From the NCBI GenBank assembly GCA_963205385.1, contig CAUJKE010000240.1:1-34901 (forward strand): DNA of 34,901 bases, in the 5' to 3' direction. The translations under genes and the position numbers were made by a program. Shown here in pieces: positions 15,490-23,195 of the stretch (the stretch's first letter is position 1; the number at the start of each line of letters is the position of its first letter). Origin of the DNA: Planctomycetota bacterium (GTDB lineage Bacteria; Planctomycetota; Planctomycetia; Pirellulales; Pirellulaceae). The notes under the pieces were generated by a model. The model searched no databases. It saw nothing but the letters and a program-made list of their open reading frames with translations, and was not told the origin of the DNA.

Positions 15490-16686
15490 CTAGCTCTCTA
15501 GCGTCGCTAAGGCGACGGCCAGGCGGCAGCCTTGCAGGAACTCGGGGACGTCTACGTATTCCTTAATCGTATGAATCTCGTACTGGCCGGCGCCGATCGT
15601 CACCGTCGGCACGCCGTGTTTGACGAGCCAATTCGCGTCCAACCCGCCGTTGGAGAAGAGCGTCGTCGGCTTGAGCCCCAGGCTTTCAACCGCCTTCTTT
15701 GCATGTTTCACCACTGGAGCATCATTCGCGATGTTGAACGAGGGATAGGCAGGCTTGCTCCTGAACGTGACCTCGGCGGTGGCCCCGTCGGCGTCCTGCA
15801 CGTCAGCCTGGGCTTTCGCAAACGCTTCGCGGTATGCGGCCGCGATCTTGGTCGCGAAGGCGACATCGGGGCTGCGGGCCTCGCCGACGATGTGGACATA
15901 ATCGGTGACGACGTTCGTGGCATCGCCAGCGGGCTTGCCTGGCTTGCCGCCGAAGATGCCGACGTTGCTCGTGCCGTTGCCGTCGGGCTTAATGACTTTG
16001 CCGAACCAGTCGCCCCGGTGCGCCTCAGCAATGGCAATCGAGCCTACGAGCGTCGCGGAGATCCCCTTCTCCGGCGCGACGCCGGCGTGCGCGGCCTTGC
16101 CGACGATCTCGACGTCCCAGTTCTCTTGACCGACCGCGCCGGTGATGAGTTCTGAAGCGAGCTTGCCATCGACATTGAAGCACATCGCCGCGCCGTTGAG
16201 ATCCTGGGGATCGAGTTCGCGAGCCCCGTGCAAACCACTTTCCTCACGCACCGTGAATAGCAGCGTGATGGGGGGATGTGGCAGGTTCTGCTTGAGCAGC
16301 GTTTCGATCATGGAGACCAGCACCGCGCACCCGGTGCGGTTATCGCCCCCCAGCGCCGTCGTGCCGTCGGACACGATCCGATCCCCTTGGCGACTCGGCT
16401 TCGCGCCCGCGCAGAGTGGAACGGTGTCCAAGTGTGTCGAAAACAAGAGCCGCGGTCCAGGACGCGTGCCGGGCAGGTCGACGATGAGATTGCCGGTCTG
16501 CGTCGGCACCGGGATGCGCTTGTGAACGGAGTCAAAGCGAATTGCGGAAGCCGGAACGCCGACCTTCTGCAGTTCATCCGACACCGCCGCGGCAATCGCA
16601 GCCTCTTCGCCAGTGACGCCTTCCACGGCCAAAAATCGCATCAAGTGTTCTTCGGCCGATTGTTCATCGATTTTGAGGTGATTCAT
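15490..16686 (-). CDS. M20 family metallopeptidase (PepT-like)
   Basis: A 398-residue di-zinc hydrolase of the M20 family, closest in style to tripeptidase T. Metal ligands and catalytic residues are all visible: STHLDTVP with H85 and D87, GGDNRTG with bridging D115, REES with E148 (base) and E149, NVDG with D173, and YEIHTIKEY with H372. The lid/dimerisation domain is the inserted middle segment (about 185-300). It should cleave short peptides or N-acyl amino acids in the cytoplasm. The gene follows the second AbgT transporter by 58 bases on the same strand; AbgT is paired with M20 hydrolases AbgA/AbgB in E. coli, so import followed by hydrolysis is a reasonable inference. Length is normal and no defect is seen. 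Confidence 0.88.
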   Translation of the reverse strand: MNHLKIDEQSAEEHLMRFLAVEGVTGEEAAIAAAVSDELQKVGVPASAIRFDSVHKRIPVPTQTGNLIVDLPGTRPGPRLLFSTHLDTVPLCAGAKPSRQGDRIVSDGTTALGGDNRTGCAVLVSMIETLLKQNLPHPPITLLFTVREESGLHGARELDPQDLNGAAMCFNVDGKLASELITGAVGQENWDVEIVGKAAHAGVAPEKGISATLVGSIAIAEAHRGDWFGKVIKPDGNGTSNVGIFGGKPGKPAGDATNVVTDYVHIVGEARSPDVAFATKIAAAYREAFAKAQADVQDADGATAEVTFRSKPAYPSFNIANDAPVVKHAKKAVESLGLKPTTLFSNGGLDANWLVKHGVPTVTIGAGQYEIHTIKEYVDVPEFLQGCRLAVALATLES

Positions 16687-16744
16687 AGGTTTGCTTCTTT
16701 GTCAGGACAAGGTGGATTGGGCTCGTTACGCTCACGTGCCGTGC

Positions 16745-18382
16745 TTACAACCCCCAGGGAATTCCCAGCAAGTGCCACACGGCAAAGAGAGTCGTCCAGA
16801 TGATAAACATGAAGATCACATACGGCAGCATCATCGAGACGACCGTTCCCACGCCGGCGTTCTTATCGTACTTCTGGCAAAAACCAACAACGAGCGCGAA
16901 GTAAGCGTTGAGCGGCGTGAGCGTGTTGATGGGGCTATCCGCAATGCGATACGCGGCGAGGACCGCTTCAGGCGTGACGGCCAGCGCCATGAGCAGCGGC
17001 ACAAAGATCGGTGCGAAGAGTGCCCACTTCGCAATGGCGCCGGTGATCAAGAGGTCAATGATCGCGACGACAACGATAAAACCGATAAGCAACGCGAGCG
17101 CCGGAAAGTTCAGCGTGGTGAGGATATCCGCTAGTTTCAAAGCGAGAATCGTCCCCATGTTGCTGTAGTTGAAGTAGGCCACGAACTGGCTCAGCACCAA
17201 GAAGAGCAGGATCAACCCTCCCAGGCCCTTCATCGCCTTCTCCATCGCCTGAATGATCCCGGTGAGACTGGTGATCGTCTTCGCGCCGTAACCATACGCG
17301 GCGCCGGTGGCGAGGAAGAGCACCATGATGACGGCGATCATTCCGTTCATAAACGGTGAATTGCCGATCAAGACATCCGTCTCGGGATCGCGGAGCGGAG
17401 CACCGGAGGGAATGGTGAGAAACGCGAACACCACTATCGTCGCCACGAAAGCCAGGCCGGCATACAACAGCCCGCGTGATTCGTCCTTGGAGAGTGCGCC
17501 CTGCTCGACGCTCGGCGGATCATCGCCGGCCAACGCGACATCATATTTGCCTAACCGCGGTTCGATCAGCCGTTCGGTAATCAAAGCCAGCAGGAAAGTC
17601 AGGATAATCACCGAAGCAATTGAAAACCAAAGGTTCGACGCCAGGCCGATGGACAGGTTGGGATCCACGAGTGCGATCGCGTCGTTGGTAAACTCGACAA
17701 GCACCGCATCGAGCGGCTTGATCAGCATGTTTACAGTAAAGGCGCCTGCGACTGCCGCGAAACCGAGCGCCAAGCCGGCGATCGGGTGACGGCCAACGCT
17801 CAAAAACGCCGTACCTGCCAGGGGAATCAGCACCAAGTAACCAGCATCGGCCGCGACGCTCGACAGAATGCCGACGAACGACAGAATATAAATCAGCGCC
17901 CACTTGGGTGAGACAATGACCAGTTTCCTAATCAGCGCATTGACGAGTCCTGACTCTTCCGCCACGCCTGCCCCCACCATGGCCGCGATCATCAGACCCA
18001 CGGCGGTGAAGCTCATGAAGTTGGGAATGAGCGAGGAATAAATGAAACGGATGCCGTCAGACGTGACCAAACTCCGCACGGCGACGGTCTGCTCCTTGAT
18101 TTCATAGTTCTTTTCGTCGTGTGTTTCGTAGTCGACGGTGACGCCGGTGTCGTACGCCTGAGAATATGCGGAGTATTCCGCTGGTGTGTCATCCGCGCTG
18201 GGCACGAGCGCGTCGAAGGTGACGCTCACGCCTGTCATATAGAACAGGTGCGAGAGTGCGATCACGATGATGATCAGGGAGAGAAAGATCAACACCGGAT
18301 GCGGCACCATGTTGCCAGCTTTCTCGACAACGTCGAGAATTCGCTGCATTAGCCCCTTGGGGGCATCTTTGGCTTCAGGCAT
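16745..18382 (-). CDS. AbgT family transporter (second copy)
   Basis: A 545-residue AbgT-family inner-membrane transporter, clearly paralogous to the first copy: GNMVPHPVLIFLSLI, RSLVTSDGIRFIYSS, ADAGYLVLIPLAGTAF, KWALFAPIFVPLL and AYRIADSPIN occupy matching places. It differs by a longer first periplasmic loop rich in Asp, Glu and Tyr (about 48-90) and by DSPIN where the first copy has DSPPN. The start at 18382 (MPEAKDAPKGLMQRIL) fits the family; the upstream extension to 18451 overlaps the SLC13 gene's end and looks spurious. AAGAGG lies about 12 bases upstream. It is 43 bases after SLC13 and 58 before the M20 peptidase, so these three probably form one transcription unit. Confidence 0.9.
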   Translation of the reverse strand: MPEAKDAPKGLMQRILDVVEKAGNMVPHPVLIFLSLIIIVIALSHLFYMTGVSVTFDALVPSADDTPAEYSAYSQAYDTGVTVDYETHDEKNYEIKEQTVAVRSLVTSDGIRFIYSSLIPNFMSFTAVGLMIAAMVGAGVAEESGLVNALIRKLVIVSPKWALIYILSFVGILSSVAADAGYLVLIPLAGTAFLSVGRHPIAGLALGFAAVAGAFTVNMLIKPLDAVLVEFTNDAIALVDPNLSIGLASNLWFSIASVIILTFLLALITERLIEPRLGKYDVALAGDDPPSVEQGALSKDESRGLLYAGLAFVATIVVFAFLTIPSGAPLRDPETDVLIGNSPFMNGMIAVIMVLFLATGAAYGYGAKTITSLTGIIQAMEKAMKGLGGLILLFLVLSQFVAYFNYSNMGTILALKLADILTTLNFPALALLIGFIVVVAIIDLLITGAIAKWALFAPIFVPLLMALAVTPEAVLAAYRIADSPINTLTPLNAYFALVVGFCQKYDKNAGVGTVVSMMLPYVIFMFIIWTTLFAVWHLLGIPWGL

Positions 18383-18425
18383 ATGGCGGAACCTCTTGCG
18401 GCCTTCGAAACAATATGAAAGAAGT

Positions 18426-20240
18426 CTATAGAGGCAGCAGCCAAGGAACAAGGAGGGTGCAAAGCAGCATCACCACAATCGCGAACGGCACGCCCACACG
18501 CACAAAGTCGCTGAACTTATAATTGCCAGGCGTCACCACGAGCGTATTAACCGGCGAGGAGACCGGCGTCATAAACGCTGTGGATGCGGCGAGCGCCACG
18601 ATCATGGCGAACGGATAGGGAGACGCCCCCATGTCCTTTGCGACCGCGATCGCGACCGGCGCCATGAGCACCGCCGTGGCCGTGTTGGAAATGAACATTC
18701 CCAGGATTGCGGTAATCGCAAAAATGCTTCCCAAGACGACATAGCTGCCGGAATTGCCGATGACCGACATCAAGCCTTCGGCCATTAAATCCACACCGCC
18801 GGTGCGTTGCAGCGCGATCGAGAACGGTAACATGCCGACGATCAGCACGATCGTCTTCCAATCGATCGAGCGGTAGCCGCTTGTCAAGTCGGTCACGCCC
18901 AAGCCGCCCATCAGCAAACAGCCGAGTAGCGCCGCGATGACATTGGGAACCAGGCCGCTGACCATCAACACAATCACCAGCACCAAACAACACACTGCTT
19001 GCACCGCCTTGCCGGGGGCAGGCAACACTTCCGCCATCTCGGCCGGCAGGTTGAAGACGACGAGATCCTGGCCGTGGGATTGCAAGTTGCGAATCTGTTT
19101 CCAAGGACCGATCACCAGCAACGTATCGCCAATCTGCAATTCTTCAGTTTCCATGCGGCCAATAATCGGCGACCGCCCGCGCCGAATGCCAATCACGCGC
19201 AAGCCATATTCGTCCGCAAAATGTGCATCGACGAGCGTTTTGCCGACTAGAATCGACAGTGCCGGGAGCAGCACTTCCGCCATGCCGATTTCTTGCGAGT
19301 GATCGGTAAAGTAACCGCCGGTCAGCGGCAGTTCTTCGACGCCAAACTGCTGGCGAATTTGCGCGGCTTCGTCGGGAGTCGCTTGCAAGTCCACTAGCAG
19401 GATATCGCCAGCTTTGAACTTCGTCTTGGCGGTCGGTTGGAGCAGCACCCTGTCGCGTTCAATGGCCACCACTTTGACGCCGGAACTCTCACGCAACCGC
19501 AGTTCTTCCAGAGTTTTCCCAACCATGCTCGAGCGCCCCGTTACCATGACGCGATGCTCGCGATCCGCAAGTTGATATTCCTTAACCCACTCGGCGATCT
19601 TCGGCCCGCCACGGGATTCCGGGACCGCGGCGCCATCTCCCAGCCAACGGCGCGCAAACAGCATGTAGACAATGCCCAGGGCGAGAATCGGAATACCGAA
19701 CGGCGAGAAGGCGAAGAAGTGGAAGCCGTCGAGGCCGTTGCGTTCGAGTTCGCTACTGACGACGAGGTTGGGCGCGGTGGCCACCAGTGTCATCATGCCG
19801 CTGATGAGCGCCGAAGTGCTGAGCGGCATCAAGAGTCGACTCGGCGAGGCGCCGGTGCTGTGGGCAATCCGGAGCGCGACGGGAACGAAGATCGCCGTCA
19901 CCGCCGTGGAACTCATGAACGCTCCCAGCGAACAGACGACCAACATCAGCATCACGACCAGGCGAACCTCGCTACTGCCAGCCTTGGCGGCCAGCCAGTC
20001 GCCGAGTCGCCGCGCGACGCCGGTGCGGACGAGCCCATCGCCGATCACAAACAGCGCGGCAATGAGCACGATGTTGGCGTCGCTAAAGCCGGCCAGCGCT
20101 TCCGCCACGGTGACGGAGCCGGTCAGAGGCAGCGCCACCAGCATGATCAGCGCAACGGCATCCATCCGCGGCTTGTTGATTGCAAACATGGCAATCGCCG
20201 CCGCAAGCAGCCCTAGAACGATGGCTAACTCAGGAGTCAT
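18426..20240 (-). CDS. SLC13/DASS family transporter with two RCK_C (TrkA-C) domains
   Basis: A 604-residue divalent-anion:sodium symporter family protein. The N-terminal membrane half (about 1-205) carries FMSSTAVTAIFVPV and LVATAPNLVVSSEL (a Na+/substrate loop of the T-x-P-N-L type). Two soluble RCK_C domains follow (about 215-295 and 305-390: GRSSMVGKTLEELRLRE, FKAGDILLVDLQ; LVGKTLVDAHFADEYGLRV). The second membrane half (about 410-604) has FISNTATAVLMAPVAI and FMTPVSSPVNTLVVTPGNY, the mirror-image loop. Family substrates are sulfate, dicarboxylates or citrate; which applies is not decided by the sequence. The RCK_C insertion suggests regulation by a small ligand. It lies between the DcaP-like porin gene and AbgT on the same strand, suggesting anion or dicarboxylate uptake. 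Confidence 0.88.
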   Translation of the reverse strand: MTPELAIVLGLLAAAIAMFAINKPRMDAVALIMLVALPLTGSVTVAEALAGFSDANIVLIAALFVIGDGLVRTGVARRLGDWLAAKAGSSEVRLVVMLMLVVCSLGAFMSSTAVTAIFVPVALRIAHSTGASPSRLLMPLSTSALISGMMTLVATAPNLVVSSELERNGLDGFHFFAFSPFGIPILALGIVYMLFARRWLGDGAAVPESRGGPKIAEWVKEYQLADREHRVMVTGRSSMVGKTLEELRLRESSGVKVVAIERDRVLLQPTAKTKFKAGDILLVDLQATPDEAAQIRQQFGVEELPLTGGYFTDHSQEIGMAEVLLPALSILVGKTLVDAHFADEYGLRVIGIRRGRSPIIGRMETEELQIGDTLLVIGPWKQIRNLQSHGQDLVVFNLPAEMAEVLPAPGKAVQAVCCLVLVIVLMVSGLVPNVIAALLGCLLMGGLGVTDLTSGYRSIDWKTIVLIVGMLPFSIALQRTGGVDLMAEGLMSVIGNSGSYVVLGSIFAITAILGMFISNTATAVLMAPVAIAVAKDMGASPYPFAMIVALAASTAFMTPVSSPVNTLVVTPGNYKFSDFVRVGVPFAIVVMLLCTLLVPWLLPL

Positions 20241-20325
20241 CCGAATCTTTAAAGGTGCACGAAAAGTTCGCCCGTTGACGCCATGCGCCGACGAAGCAGC
20301 ACGTGCGCGAGAATACCGTAGTCTT

Positions 20326-20343
20326 AGGGCGAGACCGCGCCCT
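20326..20343. terminator. Short hairpin between porin and SLC13 genes
   Basis: AGGGCG and CGCCCT form a 6-bp perfect inverted repeat around a 6-base loop, 30 bases after the porin stop codon on the minus strand. There is no T-tract. It might attenuate readthrough from porin to SLC13, but a stem this short is weak evidence. Confidence 0.3.
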
Positions 20344-20372
20344 TCGCAAGTGGCCCTTCATGCAAATGGTGG

Positions 20373-21989
20373 CTAGAAGTTGTATTGTGCCAGGCCGTGC
20401 AGGCGTTGCGCGCGGCCGACGTCACCGTTGAGGTTTTCGCGCTCGCCATTGATGATTTCCACGGCGAAGGACAAACGCGGAACTGGAACCCACCAGAGAC
20501 TAGCGGCCATATATTGCGTCGAGTCATAAGTCGTGCCCGGCATACCGCCATCATTATCCACATTCACCTGGGCGTAGGTGAGGTTGGTCAACCACTGCTC
20601 GTTGAACCAGTGCTCATAGCTGGCGTTCCAACCGTTGGCGTCCACGAGGCTGAAATTGCCTGTGAGCGGATCGACTTGCGCGTCGAGCCCCTGCCCCGCG
20701 AGATCGTTGAGATAACGTCCTACGCCGCCGCCCCAGGTTCCTTGCAGGAGCATGCGGCTGCGCGTCAGGCCGGAAGGATTTTCGTCATGCACCGGATCGG
20801 TATTGAGCAGAATCGCCCAGGGATGAAAGACAGCGACTCCACTGACGGCGCCGCCGGTTCGGCGAGTGACTTCGCCGCCGGTGGGGCGATAGCTGATCGT
20901 CCGCAACAGGCCAGAGACCTGGAGATGCCCGCGATCCCCTTCATAGCGCCAATGCGTCGCCAGGTCAGGAATATTTTGCACGGCCGCCCCTTGCGCGACG
21001 CCGTTTTGATCGAGCGTCGTGATGTCCGAGAACGGGCGTTCGATGCTGGTGGCCCAGAACATGCGATCTGCGAGCGGGAGCGTCATGCGCATCGACGGTT
21101 GGCGTTGATTGACCCAACCGTTAGGCCCTTGGAAGTCGACCAGGCTCGGCCAGCTCGAAGCGTCCATGAAGACGCTGTTTTGTTGACCGAAGCGGAACGG
21201 GCCAAAATCGAAAAAGGCATGTCGCAGACGAAACGGATTTCCACCGCCGCCGGCGGCTTGCCCCGCTCCGTTGAAAAAGTCCCCCTCGATGAACGTGTGC
21301 ACGTTCCACTCGCAGAACGACGTTGGCGTCCATGTTTCTAGTGCGAACCGGCTAATGCGGCCGCTCATGTTGAAATTCTGGCCGATTTGTTGCGGCACGG
21401 GAATCGAATTGGTCACGAAAGCGTCTGGCACGCCGATCGGATCGAAATCGAAGAGCGTCGCTAAACGCACGAAACCGCGCAGCCGCACCGAAGTGTTGGT
21501 TCCCGGCGCGAGGAACGATCCGGGATACATGCCCCGCGTCACGAAATTATCAACTTGGCCAGCCTCCGGAGGACGTGGAGGCGTGAGGCGTGAAAACTCA
21601 GGCGACCCTGGGCCAACTTGTTGATCGCGGGCTTCATAGCCGGGGGGCGCGTAGTCGGCATAAGGCCGGGCGCCGCCGTAGTATTGGTTGTAGTACGACG
21701 ACTCGTAAAAGTAAGCAGGCGGCGCTTGATACTCCGGGTCGTAATAGGCGCCGGGAGTCTCACCCTGGCCGCGCGGCTCATCGAACCGCGACGCGAGACG
21801 CTGTTGGTTGTATTCCAGTTGCTGTAGACGTTGCAGGATGTCTGGTTGCGAAACCGGTTCGTTCAACAAGTCGTCACTCGCGGTTGGCTGAAGATCACCT
21901 GTCGAAAGCTGCACCTGCGCGAATAGCGTTGGAGCGTGGAACGCTATACAGAGTGCTAGCAGGGCCCACGGCCTGGTGAAGACTTGCAT
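20373..21989 (-). CDS. DcaP-like outer membrane porin
   Basis: A 538-residue exported beta-barrel protein. The start at 21989 gives a good signal peptide (MQVFTRPWALLALCIAFHAP, cleavage near FAQ, about 24); the longer frame to 22028 would spoil it. A short predicted coiled coil (about 48-64, ILQRLQQLEYNQQRLASRF) and a Tyr/Pro/Ala-rich linker (75-140) precede the barrel (about 145-538) with GFVRLATLFDFDPIG, RISRFALETWTP, FIEGDFFNG, RLRHAFFDFGPFRFGQQ and a terminal aromatic residue (LAQYNF), as in Gram-negative outer-membrane proteins. The coiled coil plus barrel layout is that of DcaP-type trimeric channels, which pass dicarboxylates in Acinetobacter. The neighbouring SLC13 gene supports an anion-uptake role. 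Planctomycetes have many paralogues of this type. Confidence 0.8.
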   Translation of the reverse strand: MQVFTRPWALLALCIAFHAPTLFAQVQLSTGDLQPTASDDLLNEPVSQPDILQRLQQLEYNQQRLASRFDEPRGQGETPGAYYDPEYQAPPAYFYESSYYNQYYGGARPYADYAPPGYEARDQQVGPGSPEFSRLTPPRPPEAGQVDNFVTRGMYPGSFLAPGTNTSVRLRGFVRLATLFDFDPIGVPDAFVTNSIPVPQQIGQNFNMSGRISRFALETWTPTSFCEWNVHTFIEGDFFNGAGQAAGGGGNPFRLRHAFFDFGPFRFGQQNSVFMDASSWPSLVDFQGPNGWVNQRQPSMRMTLPLADRMFWATSIERPFSDITTLDQNGVAQGAAVQNIPDLATHWRYEGDRGHLQVSGLLRTISYRPTGGEVTRRTGGAVSGVAVFHPWAILLNTDPVHDENPSGLTRSRMLLQGTWGGGVGRYLNDLAGQGLDAQVDPLTGNFSLVDANGWNASYEHWFNEQWLTNLTYAQVNVDNDGGMPGTTYDSTQYMAASLWWVPVPRLSFAVEIINGERENLNGDVGRAQRLHGLAQYNF

Positions 21990-22159
21990 ATTTCGATAAT
22001 TCCGCTGAGAAGACGAGCAGCGCCCCACTTCCTGAGTGGAGGCGTCAAAATCTCATCGTCGTAACGGCCAGGCAAACTTTGAGGATTGTATCGACTGTGA
22101 TGATTGGCGGACGAGTGCTAGCGAGAATGTGTTTGCCCGACGCGCAAGTGCCGCACCGG

Positions 22160-23164
22160 TTAGACTTCCGGCTTGGATAAGAACAAATCCAGGCCCAGCT
22201 GTTGCGAAAGAAACCTGGTGGCGAGTTGTCCCTTGATGCTGTTGCCGGAGGCATCCAAAGGGGGCGCGAACGTGCCGATGCCTCCCTTGCCCGGCGCGAC
22301 GGTGACAATGCCGCCGCCGATGCCGCTCTTGCCTGGCAAACCAACGTCAAACAGCCAGTCGCCTGAAGTTTCATACAGACCGGCGGTCGCCATCACGGCC
22401 AGTGTGTAGTGACAGACCATGGGACTGACGACGCGCTCTCTTGTCACCGGATTGACGCCGCCATCGGCCAAGGTCGCGCCCATCAGCGCCAAGTCCTGGG
22501 CATTGACGTTGAGCGAACACTGTCGGGTGTAGAGTTCCACGGCGCTGGCGGGGTCCGTATAAACACGGTTGAAGCTTTGCAACAAGCGGGCAATGCTTTG
22601 GTTGCGATAGTTCGTTTCCGTCGCCGAGGCGAAAACCTCTTCATTGAGTTTCAGCTCGCGGCCGGCGAAGCGCGAGAGGCCCTGGTGGATGAATTGCCAT
22701 TTCGCCTCGAGGGACTCGCCGGGGGTGAGGCTCGTGGTGGCGATGGCGCCGGCGTTGACCATCGGGTTGGTGCGGCCGGTGGGACTCCGTTCAATGGCCG
22801 CGAGCGAATTAAACGCCAGGCCGGTGGCGTTCGCGCCCACTTGCGCGCGCACGAACTCCGGCCCCAGCGCTTCGCACGCTAGCGCAAAGATGAACGGCTT
22901 CGAGACGCTCATCATCGAGAATTCGTGCTCGACGTCGCCGACGCAATAGACGCTCCCGCTCGTCCCGATCAGACAGATGCCGAAGAGGTCCGCAGGCACG
23001 CGGGCCAGCGCGGGATACACCTGCGAGTTTTGGCCGTCCGTGTTGGCTTGATAACGCTCGTGAGCCTGACTCACCAGTTGCCGAATTTGCTCCGGGGAAG
23101 GCAGATGCCCGGTGGAAACGAACGGTGGGTCGTCGGTCGGGGCATTTGCGGATGGCGTTGTCAT
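22160..23164 (-). CDS. glsA: Glutaminase (beta-lactamase-fold type A)
   Basis: A 334-residue glutaminase that hydrolyses L-glutamine to glutamate and ammonia in the cytoplasm. The serine-dependent active site is visible as S-V-S-K in FSMMSVSKPFIFAL (about 83-96), with NPMVNAGAIATTSL (about 132-145), ETNYRNQSIA (about 182-191), LYTRQCSLNVNAQDLALMG and the long conserved tail GLPGKSGIGGGIVTVAPGKG. Residues before about 18 are a variable, probably disordered start. ATG 23164 is preferred; an upstream in-frame ATG at 23224 would overlap the RND gene by 29 bases and neither has a clear RBS. It is 31 bases after the RND pump gene, making it an unusual partner in an efflux operon. Its products could feed acid resistance or nitrogen supply. 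Confidence 0.92.
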   Translation of the reverse strand: MTTPSANAPTDDPPFVSTGHLPSPEQIRQLVSQAHERYQANTDGQNSQVYPALARVPADLFGICLIGTSGSVYCVGDVEHEFSMMSVSKPFIFALACEALGPEFVRAQVGANATGLAFNSLAAIERSPTGRTNPMVNAGAIATTSLTPGESLEAKWQFIHQGLSRFAGRELKLNEEVFASATETNYRNQSIARLLQSFNRVYTDPASAVELYTRQCSLNVNAQDLALMGATLADGGVNPVTRERVVSPMVCHYTLAVMATAGLYETSGDWLFDVGLPGKSGIGGGIVTVAPGKGGIGTFAPPLDASGNSIKGQLATRFLSQQLGLDLFLSKPEV

Positions 23165-23195
23165 GGCATTGGTTCTGTCGTGGAGTCGCGCGAAC

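Noticed and set aside
19437..20216. 259-codon + strand frame opposite the SLC13 gene
   Set aside because: Antisense shadow; the minus-strand transporter is unmistakable.
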